DNA from: Anaerolineales bacterium
Lineage (GTDB): Bacteria; Chloroflexota; Anaerolineae; Anaerolineales; Villigracilaceae
Assembly: GCA_014379595.1 (NCBI GenBank)
Contig: JACMLM010000032.1
Coordinates: 34,700 to 98,699, forward strand
Direction of reading: 5' to 3'
Length of the DNA: 64,000 nucleotides
The position numbers and the translations under genes were made by a program. The notes below the pieces were generated by a model. It was not told the DNA's origin, did no database searches, and worked only from the letters and a program-made list of their open reading frames with translations. Positions 42,032 through 50,170 of the stretch are shown here, in pieces; the first letter of the stretch is position 1; each line of letters begins with the position of its first letter.

Positions 42032-42064
42032 AAAAAGCACGCCCCTGTCAGGGGCGTGCTTTTT
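42032..42064 (+). terminator. Terminator after the lipoprotein pair
   Basis: Perfect 15-bp stem AAAAAGCACGCCCCTG-like left arm and its complement around a TCA loop, ending in TTTTT. It lies 15 bases after the stop of paralogue 2. Confidence 0.9.
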
Positions 42065-42157
42065 ATTTGTTGATTCAATTGTCATTTTATTTATGAAAAT
42101 ATCCCTGAACGCATTACTCGCACTTTTTTGTTTATAATCTAAAAAAAGGAGAGGCAT

Positions 42158-43129
42158 ATGGAATATAGAAAGCTTGGCAAAACGGGACTTAAAGTATCGC
42201 CTTTGTGTATGGGGACAATGCAGTTTGGATGGTCAGTGAACGAAGCAGATACTCAACGGATTCTTTCTGCAACTTTGGATTCTGGAATTAATTTTATTGA
42301 TACGGCTGATGTTTATTCAAAATGGGTCGAAGGCAATGCGGGTGGTGTTTCAGAAACGTATATTGGCAATTGGATGAAGAAGAGCAAGATCGCGCGTGAA
42401 CAAGTTGTGCTCGCAACGAAAGTGCGCGGAGTGATGGGGAAAGGACCTAATGATGAGGGATTAAGCCGTACCCACATTATAAATGCGGTGGAAGCATCTT
42501 TGCGCCGTTTGCAAACTGATTATATCGATCTATATCAATCCCACTGGACGGATGAAGATACACCTATTGAAGAAACTCTGCGTGCCTTTGACGATTTGGT
42601 AAAGCAAGGGAAAGTTCGTTAAGTTGGCGCATCCAATTATGCGGCGTGGGAGTTGATGCAGGCTTTATGGGCTTCAGATAGATTGAACCTTGCTCGTTAT
42701 GACAGTATCCAGCCGCACTATAGCTTGATCTATCGCGATGAATTTGAGCGCGAATTGCGTGCGGTTTGCCAGACATATGGCATTGGAGTAATTCCTTATA
42801 GCCCGCTGGCTGGTGGTTTTCTAACAGGTAAATATCGAAAGGATACTCCATTGCCAGAAAGCAAGCGTGCTGAAGGGCGTAAGAGTGCCATGACCGATAA
42901 GAATTTTGCATTAATCGATGAAATGGAAGTGATCGCTTTGCGTCATGAAGCTTCCATTGCACAAGTAGCGTTAGCGTGGATGCTGGTTGACCCAGTTATT
43001 ACCAGTCCCATTATCGGGGCCACGTCTGTGGAGCAGTTGAATGAGAATCTTGGTGCTTTGAAGCTCAAGCTGAATGAAGAAGAAATGATCTCGCTTAATA
43101 AAATGACAGTGTGGAAAGAAGATGAGTAA
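42158..43129 (+). pseudogene. Aldo/keto reductase interrupted by an in-frame TAA
   Basis: A 323-codon aldo/keto reductase of the YajO/Gfo-like AKR group that would reduce carbonyls with NADPH. The frame is unbroken except for one TAA at 42620-42622 (codon 155). Before it are '[20 protein letters not shown]' and 'DTADVYSKW' with the catalytic Asp and Tyr, and '[19 protein letters not shown]' with the His. After it come 'VGASNYAAWEL', 'GVIPYSPLAGGFLTGKY' and the NADP site 'SPIIGATSVEQLNENL'. Relatives read K-V-R-Y-V/I-G-A-S-N, so a Tyr codon became TAA by one base. A GGAG precedes the ATG and a terminator follows the end. The gene is recently inactivated, or the base is a sequencing error. Confidence 0.85.
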
Positions 43130-43150
43130 TATGTGATCCGAAGAGTTAAA

Positions 43151-43191
43151 CCATAAAAAGCGTGCCTATGTCATAGGCACGCTTTTTATGG
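43151..43191. terminator. Bidirectional terminator after the aldo/keto reductase
   Basis: A 41-base palindrome with CCATAAAAAGCGTGCCTATG as left arm, a single T and the matching right arm. It has T-runs in both directions and serves the AKR gene (plus) and the converging 43208 gene (minus). Confidence 0.88.
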
Positions 43192-43207
43192 TTCTCATTC
43201 TACGTTT

Positions 43208-43477
43208 TTATATCACAACAATCTGGGTGGGGTCGGCGGAGCTATACTTAATCTTGATCTTATCGCCCACACGTGGCACTGCGACTATCGATACCATACA
43301 CTTGCTGGTCGTTTCAAAAGCCGTACCTGCGGAAGGCTGGACTCTTAATTTCAAGAGTACTACCGGGTTGCTGCCCATCCTCCCGCCCGTATCTTCAATC
43401 GACAAAACTTCTGCAGTCGCTTCAAGAGCATCCTTTAGATCGTCAGGTTTTGTATTTCCAAATAATTTCCCAAACAT
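43208..43477 (-). CDS. Small beta-rich protein of unknown function
   Basis: 89 residues. After a short 'MFGKLFGNTKPDDLKDAL' helix comes a beta-barrel-like segment with 'EVLSIEDTGGRMGSNPVVLL' and 'VQPSAGTAFETTSKCMVSIV', then 'PRVGDKIKIKYSSADPTQIV'. This resembles small single-domain proteins in actinobacteria and Chloroflexota described as DUF3592-like or hypothetical. No catalytic residue is apparent. It ends the minus-strand run of 45055, 43494 and this gene, and lies 16 bases from the previous stop, so co-transcription is likely. Confidence 0.6.
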   Translation of the reverse strand: MFGKLFGNTKPDDLKDALEATAEVLSIEDTGGRMGSNPVVLLKLRVQPSAGTAFETTSKCMVSIVAVPRVGDKIKIKYSSADPTQIVVI

Positions 43478-43493
43478 GATTTATCCTTTTTGA

Positions 43494-45053
43494 TTACGAA
43501 AGTATCACCTGACCACAATACTCGCATTTATCCATACCTAATTCAAGTGTGCCGCCGCAGTTGGGGCATTGGAATGTCTCTACTTTGATCGGGAAGCCTG
43601 CTGTTTTGTATGCGGATTCATTATCGGCCAGGTCACCTCGCAGACGTTTGAGGCGCGCGAGGTAGGCATCGCCTGTTACTTCGCCAGATTTGCGCAGGCG
43701 TTCTACATCTGCAATGGATTCTTTTAACATGCGGCGTTCGGCTGTTAGTGATTCCTTGCTTTTATCCTGGAAGGAGACTTTCATTTCAGGTTTTGCTGGG
43801 ATGGATGCAAGGATTGCGGCAATAATCAATATAATAGCCGAGACGATCAAGCCAACGATCAAAGGTGTATATTGAAAGCCAGTAATGGAATTAAAGTTAA
43901 CTTTGTGAGTTTCAATTCGATTAACATCAGCGATCACTACATAACGTTCGTTGCCCAGCTTGCCCACATCAATGCGCATGATGCCGCTGGTATGGGTGGA
44001 CAAGTTATTGCGTGAACCGTTTTCAGTGAAGACCGCCACGTTGCCTGACTCATCGCCGAGGACGGCTTCTTCTTTTCCATCTCCATCAATGTCAATGCCT
44101 GCGATCTCGGTCACTTTATCGGATAAGGAACCTGTCCATATTTGTGTAGCAGTTGTGCCATTAAAAGTGAAGGCCCACACGCCGCCATCTTTACCGCCGA
44201 CAACGATCTCGCGGGAAGATGGGTCACCGTTTAATTCCACTTCGCGAACTTCGCTGACAGCCTGCCCCAGAGACGTATTAAATAAAACACTTCCATCAGC
44301 TGCGTTGTAAATAAAGAACGCGCCAAACTCGCCGCCTGTGATGACTTCACTATTGCCATCTGCATTCAAGTCAAAGGCGCGCATACGGCGGAGTTGTTCC
44401 TGTTCGGTTTCCCAAACAATACTTCCTTGAGCATCAAATACTGCCACTGATCCATCATGTGACGCGGCTGCGAGATAAGTTTGCCCGCCGATCTTCGCAT
44501 CGTCCATGCCGCGAATTTCTTCGTTGGAAAAACTGCTTTCCCAAGTGGGTTGTCCACTAGATGTGAGGGAGAGGAGACTGCCGCTAGTATCGCCCAGTAC
44601 AATTTGAGGTCCAGAGGAGAAGCGGATAAAGACAATGCGTGCAGGACTTCCAATCGCGAGCGATGTTGCCAGAGTCGATTGCTGCCCATTAATGATCGTA
44701 TCCACAGATGAGCCTGAGCCAGAATGGAAGACGATAATATCTTCAACGTTATCGCCGTTGATATCGGACATCGTTGTTTTGGAAGAGGAGTATGGAAAGT
44801 TCCATAGAAGAGTACCGCTGCCATCATATACAGTGACGTCGCTTGTGTTTTGAATAAAGAGTTCATCCTGACCATCGCCTGTGAAGTCAATGACATTCAT
44901 ACTTTCAGCGGATGTATACGGAGTTTCCCAAATAACGTTACTGCCAAACTTCTCGGCTGTGATCGCGCCGCTGTAGGCGAATGCGCCTGCCACAACCATC
45001 ACAAGACATACCAAAACAAATGCGACGATAAACGGAATAATTTTTCTGCTCAT
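43494..45053 (-). CDS. FG-GAP/PQQ-like propeller membrane protein with C-terminal zinc ribbon
   Basis: 519 residues. One N-terminal helix (~8-28), then a large external beta-propeller with repeats such as 'VIDFTGDGQDELFIQNTSDV', 'DINGDNVEDIIVF' and 'IDIDGDGKEEAVLGDESGN', which include calcium-binding DxDxDG loops. A second helix (~395-415) follows, then a cytoplasmic stretch with a coiled region ('RRMLKESIADVERLRKSGEV') and a zinc ribbon 'CPNCGGTLELGMDKCEYCG'. The protein therefore links an outside propeller to an inside zinc ribbon. No enzyme activity can be proposed. The stop of the upstream 314-aa gene is only one base away. Confidence 0.75.
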   Translation of the reverse strand: MSRKIIPFIVAFVLVCLVMVVAGAFAYSGAITAEKFGSNVIWETPYTSAESMNVIDFTGDGQDELFIQNTSDVTVYDGSGTLLWNFPYSSSKTTMSDINGDNVEDIIVFHSGSGSSVDTIINGQQSTLATSLAIGSPARIVFIRFSSGPQIVLGDTSGSLLSLTSSGQPTWESSFSNEEIRGMDDAKIGGQTYLAAASHDGSVAVFDAQGSIVWETEQEQLRRMRAFDLNADGNSEVITGGEFGAFFIYNAADGSVLFNTSLGQAVSEVREVELNGDPSSREIVVGGKDGGVWAFTFNGTTATQIWTGSLSDKVTEIAGIDIDGDGKEEAVLGDESGNVAVFTENGSRNNLSTHTSGIMRIDVGKLGNERYVVIADVNRIETHKVNFNSITGFQYTPLIVGLIVSAIILIIAAILASIPAKPEMKVSFQDKSKESLTAERRMLKESIADVERLRKSGEVTGDAYLARLKRLRGDLADNESAYKTAGFPIKVETFQCPNCGGTLELGMDKCEYCGQVILS

Positions 45054-45054
45054 G

Positions 45055-45999
45055 TTATGCAGCCTTTCGTTGTAAGAGAGAATATGCAGATTTCAAAAAG
45101 TTCAGGATCTGCTCCTGTTCCACTTCATCAAATGGTGAACTGGCGACAACATTAACCATGCCATTTTCGGTGCTCAACTGTGAGATGGTGTATTTGCCTA
45201 TATTTACACCTGGTCTAAATTCTTTGTTGGTAACAATCTTGTAGACTTCAGGGTTGACCACAATACGGACTTTTATATCATGCTCGGTGCCTTTAAATTT
45301 TTCAGGCTTGGTCTTATATTTTCCGCTGATGCGGCTGCGCTTGGTATAAGATTTTCGCTTTTTTGATTTTTGAATGGCAGAAACGCGCAGAACATTTCCA
45401 TCATATAGTTTTGCTTTTAGTGCCAGCCATTCATCACGGAAGTATTGCGTGGTGCGGTCTTGAGTGTCTTTTGCTTCACGCGCTACTTTAGTGGGGAGCA
45501 ATGCACCTGTTAGATCTAAATGACCGAGAAACGTTGCATTGGGTTTTAGATCATCGCGCAGCGTATGCAGGATTTCCTTTGTGCCTTTGTATCTGGGTGA
45601 AAAATCAAACGAGTCGCTTTTGCGTAAACTACGCGCCATGACGAAGGCTGCGATCCAAAGTGCAAAGGCTCCCATTGTAAAGATAAACGAAAAATATCCA
45701 AACAAAATGAGCACACCATCGACTGCCACGAGTGCAACGCCAACAAAAAATATCAGCATGGGAATCCAACGCCATTTATCTCCAGCGCTTTCAGTTTTTT
45801 GAACTTCCTTTACAAATCTATCCATGCCCAGCATGATCGAGTCTGGTTTATCTGCAATGGAAACATAGACAGGTGTGAATTCTTTTTTGCCCATAATGTT
45901 CGTGACGGGCGCGGTCTTTTTGCGTGCGGTATTAAGCAGGTAAAAGAATAACGACAAAATGATGACGCCGATCACGCCGGCTATACATAATAATGGCAT
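45055..45999 (-). CDS. Membrane protein with DUF3137-like cytosolic domain
   Basis: 314 residues with an N-terminal helix (1-20, 'MPLLCIAGVIGVIILSLFFY') and a pair of helices (~80-125). A soluble domain of basic, beta-rich character follows ('DEWLALKAKLYDGNVLRVS', 'RSRISGKYKTKPEKFKG', 'VVASSPFDEVEQEQILNFLK'). I do not recognise a clear family; DUF3137-like is a weak suggestion. AGGA lies 7 bases before the ATG. It leads a three-gene run with the propeller protein. Its first ~20 codons are duplicated upstream at 46098-46170. Confidence 0.6.
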   Translation of the reverse strand: MPLLCIAGVIGVIILSLFFYLLNTARKKTAPVTNIMGKKEFTPVYVSIADKPDSIMLGMDRFVKEVQKTESAGDKWRWIPMLIFFVGVALVAVDGVLILFGYFSFIFTMGAFALWIAAFVMARSLRKSDSFDFSPRYKGTKEILHTLRDDLKPNATFLGHLDLTGALLPTKVAREAKDTQDRTTQYFRDEWLALKAKLYDGNVLRVSAIQKSKKRKSYTKRSRISGKYKTKPEKFKGTEHDIKVRIVVNPEVYKIVTNKEFRPGVNIGKYTISQLSTENGMVNVVASSPFDEVEQEQILNFLKSAYSLLQRKAA

Positions 46000-46008
46000 A
46001 AGTTTTTC

Positions 46009-46170
46009 CTATTTTTGTAGATGGACGTTAAGTAAATAAGCTTTTTGTTTGTTTGGCAGTTGCACTGCCGAACCCGTCAGCAGTGCAACTACTGACGGAA
46101 CAAAACGCAGGTAAAAGAACAAAGATAAAATAATGATGCCGATCACGCCTGCTATACATAATAATGGCAT
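46009..46170 (-). CDS. 53-residue ORF from a duplicated 5' gene end
   Basis: A short open frame not longer than 53 codons. Its first 21 residues (MPLLCIAGVIG then IIILSLFFYL) copy the start of the downstream 314-residue protein, nearly base for base including the region before the ATG. After this the sequence diverges into an inverted repeat (GTTGCACTGC ... GCAGTGCAAC at ~46059-46088) and the frame ends at TAG. A strong GAGGAG lies six bases before the ATG, so it could be translated as a one-helix membrane peptide. It is most likely a truncated duplicate; whether it functions is unknown. Confidence 0.5.
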   Translation of the reverse strand: MPLLCIAGVIGIIILSLFFYLRFVPSVVALLTGSAVQLPNKQKAYLLNVHLQK

Positions 46171-46182
46171 CAGTTTCTCCTC

Positions 46183-47259
46183 TCAGACAGTGGCAATGGC
46201 TTTTCCGCTTGCAACATCCTGTTCGATATAAGATTTTATACCCGCAAACCCCTGATTAACCGCTGCTTGCATTTGCTCCCTGACTTCATCGGGGGGATTC
46301 TCGTCCGGTTTGGTTAGATAAAGGGCAAACCGCGTCCCATTATCAATTGGAATGAGTTGACGGGTTTGGCGGTAGTTGAGTCCGAAGGCTTGTTGACTCA
46401 TTGAGTAATACTCGAAGGGCTTCCAATCCAAAACTTTGTTGTGAAAATGAATCTCGCCGTGCGCGCAATGAAAACCCGCATCTTCCCGCACGCGCCCGCC
46501 CAGCGTATCGGTTCTTTCGGCATAATCGAAGTTGAAGCATCCTGCTTCGAGATCGGGAGTGGTCAAATATTCCCAGACCAGCAGGGGAGGGAATGGCAGG
46601 TCTATTTCAAAAGTTATCCAGGCTTCCTCTTTGCTCACGAAATATCTAGTTTTCTCCTGCGCAAGTTTCCAAACCTGACCCAGATCAAATACCTGCATTT
46701 TTACTTCGCCGAGATGTTCATAGGATTCGGTGTGAGATATCAATGGCTGACTTAATTCTGATAATCGGAGAGCCTGTGCCGCGGCTTCACTGAATATGGC
46801 GTATGCTTTGACGCCAGTTTGTTCGATCACATGGTTTTTCAACATTCGATGCGGCACGATCACATCTGCGCCCAGCAGTTCTTCACGGTCACCAAGTTTT
46901 TGGACAAGATATTCCCCGTAATGAATGCACATCTTCAAATCGAGTTTGCCCATGTTCTTGCAGGCGTTGCACTGACAGGTTGTGTTGAATTGCATCTGAC
47001 GCAGGGTGTCTGAAAATACGATGTATAGATTTTCGAGCGTCTCCAAAAAGCTTTGCGGATTGATGAAACATACCTCTGGCGTGTACATGAAAATCGCATC
47101 CCCGCGAAAGCCCGAAACCTTCAATGGGAAATTTATATGTTTCAACTGCGCGTCGAATAGACTCTGAAGAATCTCATGCGCGTGCTCAAGTTCTGAATCT
47201 GTCAGAAATTCGGTGTACCCTGAAATATCGGTAAGAATGAAGAAGCCTTTATTTGCCAT
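46183..47259 (-). CDS. DUF2652 (cyclase-homology-like) protein with C-terminal SRPBCC domain
   Basis: About 358 residues from the ATG at 47259, which has AAGGA five bases upstream; an earlier ATG at 47265 overlaps that site. The N-terminal ~180 residues begin 'GFFILTDISGYTEFLTDSEL' and contain 'FRGDAIFMY', the pattern of DUF2652 and class III nucleotidyl cyclase-like folds: an Asp in the first strand and a second acidic residue after a Gly-Asp turn. Key adenine-binding Lys/Asp residues cannot be confirmed, so catalysis is doubtful. Residues ~215-345 ('WITFEIDLPFPPLLVWEYLT') are an SRPBCC/START-like ligand-binding domain. It may bind a lipid-like ligand and signal. It diverges from the GT4 gene. 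Confidence 0.78.
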   Translation of the reverse strand: MANKGFFILTDISGYTEFLTDSELEHAHEILQSLFDAQLKHINFPLKVSGFRGDAIFMYTPEVCFINPQSFLETLENLYIVFSDTLRQMQFNTTCQCNACKNMGKLDLKMCIHYGEYLVQKLGDREELLGADVIVPHRMLKNHVIEQTGVKAYAIFSEAAAQALRLSELSQPLISHTESYEHLGEVKMQVFDLGQVWKLAQEKTRYFVSKEEAWITFEIDLPFPPLLVWEYLTTPDLEAGCFNFDYAERTDTLGGRVREDAGFHCAHGEIHFHNKVLDWKPFEYYSMSQQAFGLNYRQTRQLIPIDNGTRFALYLTKPDENPPDEVREQMQAAVNQGFAGIKSYIEQDVASGKAIATV

Positions 47260-47269
47260 ATGCATCCTT

Positions 47270-47275
47270 TATAAT
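47270..47275 (+). promoter_or_regulatory. -10 element of a probably leaderless GT4 transcript
   Basis: TATAAT ends seven bases before the ATG at 47283, with no ribosome-binding site between them. No good -35 was found. This is the third such arrangement in the window. Confidence 0.35.
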
Positions 47276-47282
47276 TAAACCA

Positions 47283-48446
47283 ATGACCAAAATTCTCTAC
47301 ACAGCCTTTGATATTGTACCAAGCCCAAAGGGTGCGTCAACACATATTCTGCACAACTTACGCGGTCTCGTCAATAGGAATTATGACATCCACCTGCTCA
47401 CTCCCAGTGATGGCATTCTGCCTCTCGAAGATTCAATTGAAGGCTCGCAGGTCACTCGTGTGGCGCAAGACCTCACTCAAAATTTTCTTTCGCGCGCCAT
47501 ACACTTTGGCAAAGCTGTTCTTACGCATCTTACATTGAACCCGAATTATGATGTGGTGCAATATCGCAATATTTGGGATGGCCTTCACATTGCACAGAAT
47601 AAAAAGCGATTTGGCTATAAGACTCTTTTTGAAGTGAACGGACTCCCATCCATTGAACTTAAATATCATTATCCTGGTTTGGACTCAGATTTATTATCCA
47701 AGATAAAGGAACAGGAGATTGCGACGTTACATTTAAGCGATGCGATCATCTGCCCATCCCGTGTGACCCGCGACTACATTGCCTCGCTCGGACTTAACCG
47801 TAAGCTGGTGACTGTCATCCCAAACGGAGTCAGCGCTTCAGATTTTTCTGCATCTCCTTTGCCTGCTCGTGAGGGACGAGTCCCTGTTTTACTTTACATT
47901 GGTACATTAGCCGATTGGCAGGGATTGGATATTGTTGTGAAGGCATTGCCAAAGATACTTGAACAAAAGAATGTTCAACTTCATATTGTTGGACGTGGAC
48001 GTTCGAGGCAGAGGAAAATGCTTGCGAAGCAGATCCGTAAGCTGGGGGTGGAAGGAAGCGTTTTTGTCCAGCCTGCGGTGCCTCATCACGAAATCCCTGC
48101 TTTGATCGCCGAGTCAGATATTTGTGTGGCGCCGCTTGGATTAAATGATAGGAATGTGACGCAGGGGGCTTGCCCGATCAAAGTATTGGAATATATGGCG
48201 GCTGGACGTCCGTTGTTGGCATCGAATATGCCTATTGTGCGCGAGTTGGTGCGCGAAGATGTGGATGCACTTTTATTCTCCCCAAATGACCCTGACGACC
48301 TCGCACGCCAAACGTTGACATTATTGAATGATCTTGAATTATCGAAACGATTGGCTCAGTCTGCTTCCGAACGCGCATTGACCAAGTTCACATGGCACGA
48401 GTCACAGAAGAAGTTGGGGAAGGTGTATGAGAAGTTGCTGGGGTAG
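47283..48446 (+). CDS. Glycosyltransferase family 4 (GT-B fold)
   Basis: A 387-residue retaining glycosyltransferase from the ATG at 47283; the longer frame starting at 47253 overlaps the divergent gene. The N-terminal Rossmann half begins 'TKILYTAFDIVPSPKGASTH', with a Gly-rich loop for the acceptor. The C-terminal half has 'VTVIPNGVSASDF', 'LLYIGTLADWQGLDIVVKAL' and the donor-binding 'APLGLNDRNVTQGACPIKVLEYMAAGRPLLAS' whose conserved Glu is present. It probably transfers a sugar from a nucleotide donor in polysaccharide or glycolipid synthesis. No neighbour gives the substrate. Confidence 0.88.
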   Translation: MTKILYTAFDIVPSPKGASTHILHNLRGLVNRNYDIHLLTPSDGILPLEDSIEGSQVTRVAQDLTQNFLSRAIHFGKAVLTHLTLNPNYDVVQYRNIWDGLHIAQNKKRFGYKTLFEVNGLPSIELKYHYPGLDSDLLSKIKEQEIATLHLSDAIICPSRVTRDYIASLGLNRKLVTVIPNGVSASDFSASPLPAREGRVPVLLYIGTLADWQGLDIVVKALPKILEQKNVQLHIVGRGRSRQRKMLAKQIRKLGVEGSVFVQPAVPHHEIPALIAESDICVAPLGLNDRNVTQGACPIKVLEYMAAGRPLLASNMPIVRELVREDVDALLFSPNDPDDLARQTLTLLNDLELSKRLAQSASERALTKFTWHESQKKLGKVYEKLLG

Positions 48447-48508
48447 ATATTTTTTAATTAGTTTCTTTGAATTGTAATCATTTTCCCCTTTCATAACTGT
48501 AAATGAAT

Positions 48509-48808
48509 CTAACAAATTTGAAATCGTAAATATATATTCTTTGTGTAAAATATTGCCGTTGTCAATTTTTTACGCCCGCCCAAGTAGGAACGGTATAGGA
48601 TGGGTATAGGATGAGTATGGGTTAACTGGGAATCAAACACATTCAAAAATACAGGTTGGAAAGTACGCCGCGCCCATATACCCAGTGCCAGAGCCAATAT
48701 CTGTATGGCGATCACAAAGGGCGGCGAGGAAAGCAGGTTTCCTGAGATTAACAAATACAACATTGTCACAACAAAGATCGGAAAGAAAAATTTGGAAATT
48801 AGCTGCAT
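48509..48808 (-). pseudogene. Truncated isoprenylcysteine-methyltransferase-like gene
   Basis: The first ~50 codons ('MQLISKFFFPIFVVTMLYLL', then 'AIQILALALGIWARRTFQP') have the N-terminal helices of bacterial ICMT/PEMT-like membrane methyltransferases. The rest of the family, including the 'RHPxY' SAM-binding region, is missing. The frame instead runs through an 11-base tandem repeat (near 48591-48622) into unrelated sequence. It is read as a broken remnant; the alternative is an unrelated ~99-residue membrane protein. Confidence 0.5.
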
Positions 48809-48929
48809 GATTTGATTCTACTTTGGTTTGACTCGTAGCAGGTTTAATACCCAAACACTAATGACGAAAGAAGGATACTTATAGCAGTTATTTCAAGCCG
48901 CCCAACTATCTCATAACCAGGCGGATTTC

Positions 48930-49110
48930 TGTATAAGTACCGTTTTCGTGGATGCGAGATTCTTGTGCAATGCCAGCATAGACTCGACCTAGGCGTGGCC
49001 TCTGCTTGGGAGCAGAACGCGAAGCGGCTCGAAGCCACGCGTACGCGAAACGCTTGCCGTAGGTCACGCAGAATCTACAGCGTCGAGTGCACGTTTTGTT
49101 AGGCGAGATA
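48930..49110. repeat. Large palindromic element with GCCTAAC end (attC-like repeat family)
   Basis: On the minus strand the region begins CGCCTAACAAAACGTGCACT and continues to GGTCGAGTCTATGCTGGCAT and CACAAGAATCTCGCATCC. The inner pair ACTCGAC / GTCGAGT is inverted. The last ~35 bases (48945-48980) recur at 63367-63402. The GCCTAAC end matches the outer core of integron attC sites and of a known multicopy family in Anaerolineae genomes. The matching GTTAGGC end is not seen next to it, so the copy is partial. Confidence 0.45.
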
Positions 49111-49132
49111 TAAGTTAAATTATTTTGCGCGT

Positions 49133-50170
49133 CTACTCGCCGTCCACGCATACGCGATTTCGTCCTGACTCTTTGGCTTTATAAAGGGCTTGATCTGCAT
49201 GTTCTAATAACTCCTCTAATCTCATAGTACTGCCTTCAAAGACAGCTATTCCGAGACTTATGGTAACAGACAATAAGCCGTGTTTTGTACTGATTGATTC
49301 CTGAGAAGTCTGGTGACGTAAGCGTTCCGCTATGATGCGGGCACCCGCTAGTGGTGTTTCGGGCAGCAAGACCGAAAACTCTTCACCGCCATAGCGACCA
49401 AAAATATCCATCTTCCGTAACTGCCGACTGCAACATGTCGCTACCCCTTCAATCACTTTGTCCCCTGTCGCATGACCATAGCTGTCGTTGAACTGTTTGA
49501 AATTATCAATATCAAGCATAATCGCCGATAGAGGTTTTTCAAACCGTTTTGCGCGTTCTACTTCATGGTGACCTATCTCAAAGAACCCGCGGCGGTTGTA
49601 AAGGTGGGTGAGTTCATCCACAAGAGCCAATCTTTGCACTTCAGCGTTGAGGCGCTCCAGTTCGACATTCTTCTTCGCTAATTCGCGCTGAAGCGTGACC
49701 AATGTATTATTCGACCTGCTTAGTTCTTCATAGAGTCCAATTTCACGTTCAGGCTGGGTACGCATGAATTCGACTTGTTCTTTCGTAATGGTTCGCAAAT
49801 GGTTTGTCTGGGAATTGTTGATCCGCACCATTTCTTCAAACAGATGATCGACAGCAGTGCGCGTCTGCGCCGCCAGAATGAGCAGGTTATCTTCGATTGC
49901 CAATCCGGCACAATGTGCCAGGATTAATTCGCTACCAATCGATAGGTCGAATTCCCAATCAAAGACAGCACGTTTGTCTCTCAGTTCCACCAGAAAGGAT
50001 AGCGCTTTTTGGAAACTGGAACTTGTGACTAGCAGGGGAAATGGCTTTCCCAATAGCTCTGACTCGACACTACCTAACCCGTCATGCACAACGCTGATAA
50101 TCACACCGTCCTGATTGCACATTAATGCCAGGCCATGGGTTGAATCATTGTCCTGCATTTTTAAGCTCAT
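49133..50170 (-). CDS. Diguanylate cyclase with N-terminal PAS-like domain
   Basis: 345 residues. An N-terminal ~110-residue PAS-like domain ('GLALMCNQDGVIISVVHDGL', 'AGLAIEDNLLILAAQTR') leads into a long coiled coil (~125-175, 'LEELSR...ELERLNAEVQRL') and a GGDEF domain. The active site is 'GRYGGEEFSVLL', and the inhibitory I-site RxxD is in place five residues before it ('RKMD'). It should make c-di-GMP from two GTP. The ATG overlaps the stop of the CarH-like gene (ATGA), so the two are translationally coupled and the cobalamin protein may control this cyclase directly. Confidence 0.92.
   Translation of the reverse strand: MSLKMQDNDSTHGLALMCNQDGVIISVVHDGLGSVESELLGKPFPLLVTSSSFQKALSFLVELRDKRAVFDWEFDLSIGSELILAHCAGLAIEDNLLILAAQTRTAVDHLFEEMVRINNSQTNHLRTITKEQVEFMRTQPEREIGLYEELSRSNNTLVTLQRELAKKNVELERLNAEVQRLALVDELTHLYNRRGFFEIGHHEVERAKRFEKPLSAIMLDIDNFKQFNDSYGHATGDKVIEGVATCCSRQLRKMDIFGRYGGEEFSVLLPETPLAGARIIAERLRHQTSQESISTKHGLLSVTISLGIAVFEGSTMRLEELLEHADQALYKAKESGRNRVCVDGE

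Noticed and set aside
42620..42622. Recoding of the TAA in the aldo/keto reductase
   Set aside because: Known bacterial recoding uses TGA (selenocysteine) or TAG (pyrrolysine), not TAA, and the column is Tyr in relatives.
44366..44896. 176-codon minus-strand frame inside the propeller gene
   Set aside because: It is a frame shadow of the FG-GAP protein on the same strand, whose repeats and zinc ribbon are clear.
48930..49110. Functional integron attachment site
   Set aside because: Only one attC-like end is visible and no integrase or cassette array exists in the window; it is kept as a repeat only.
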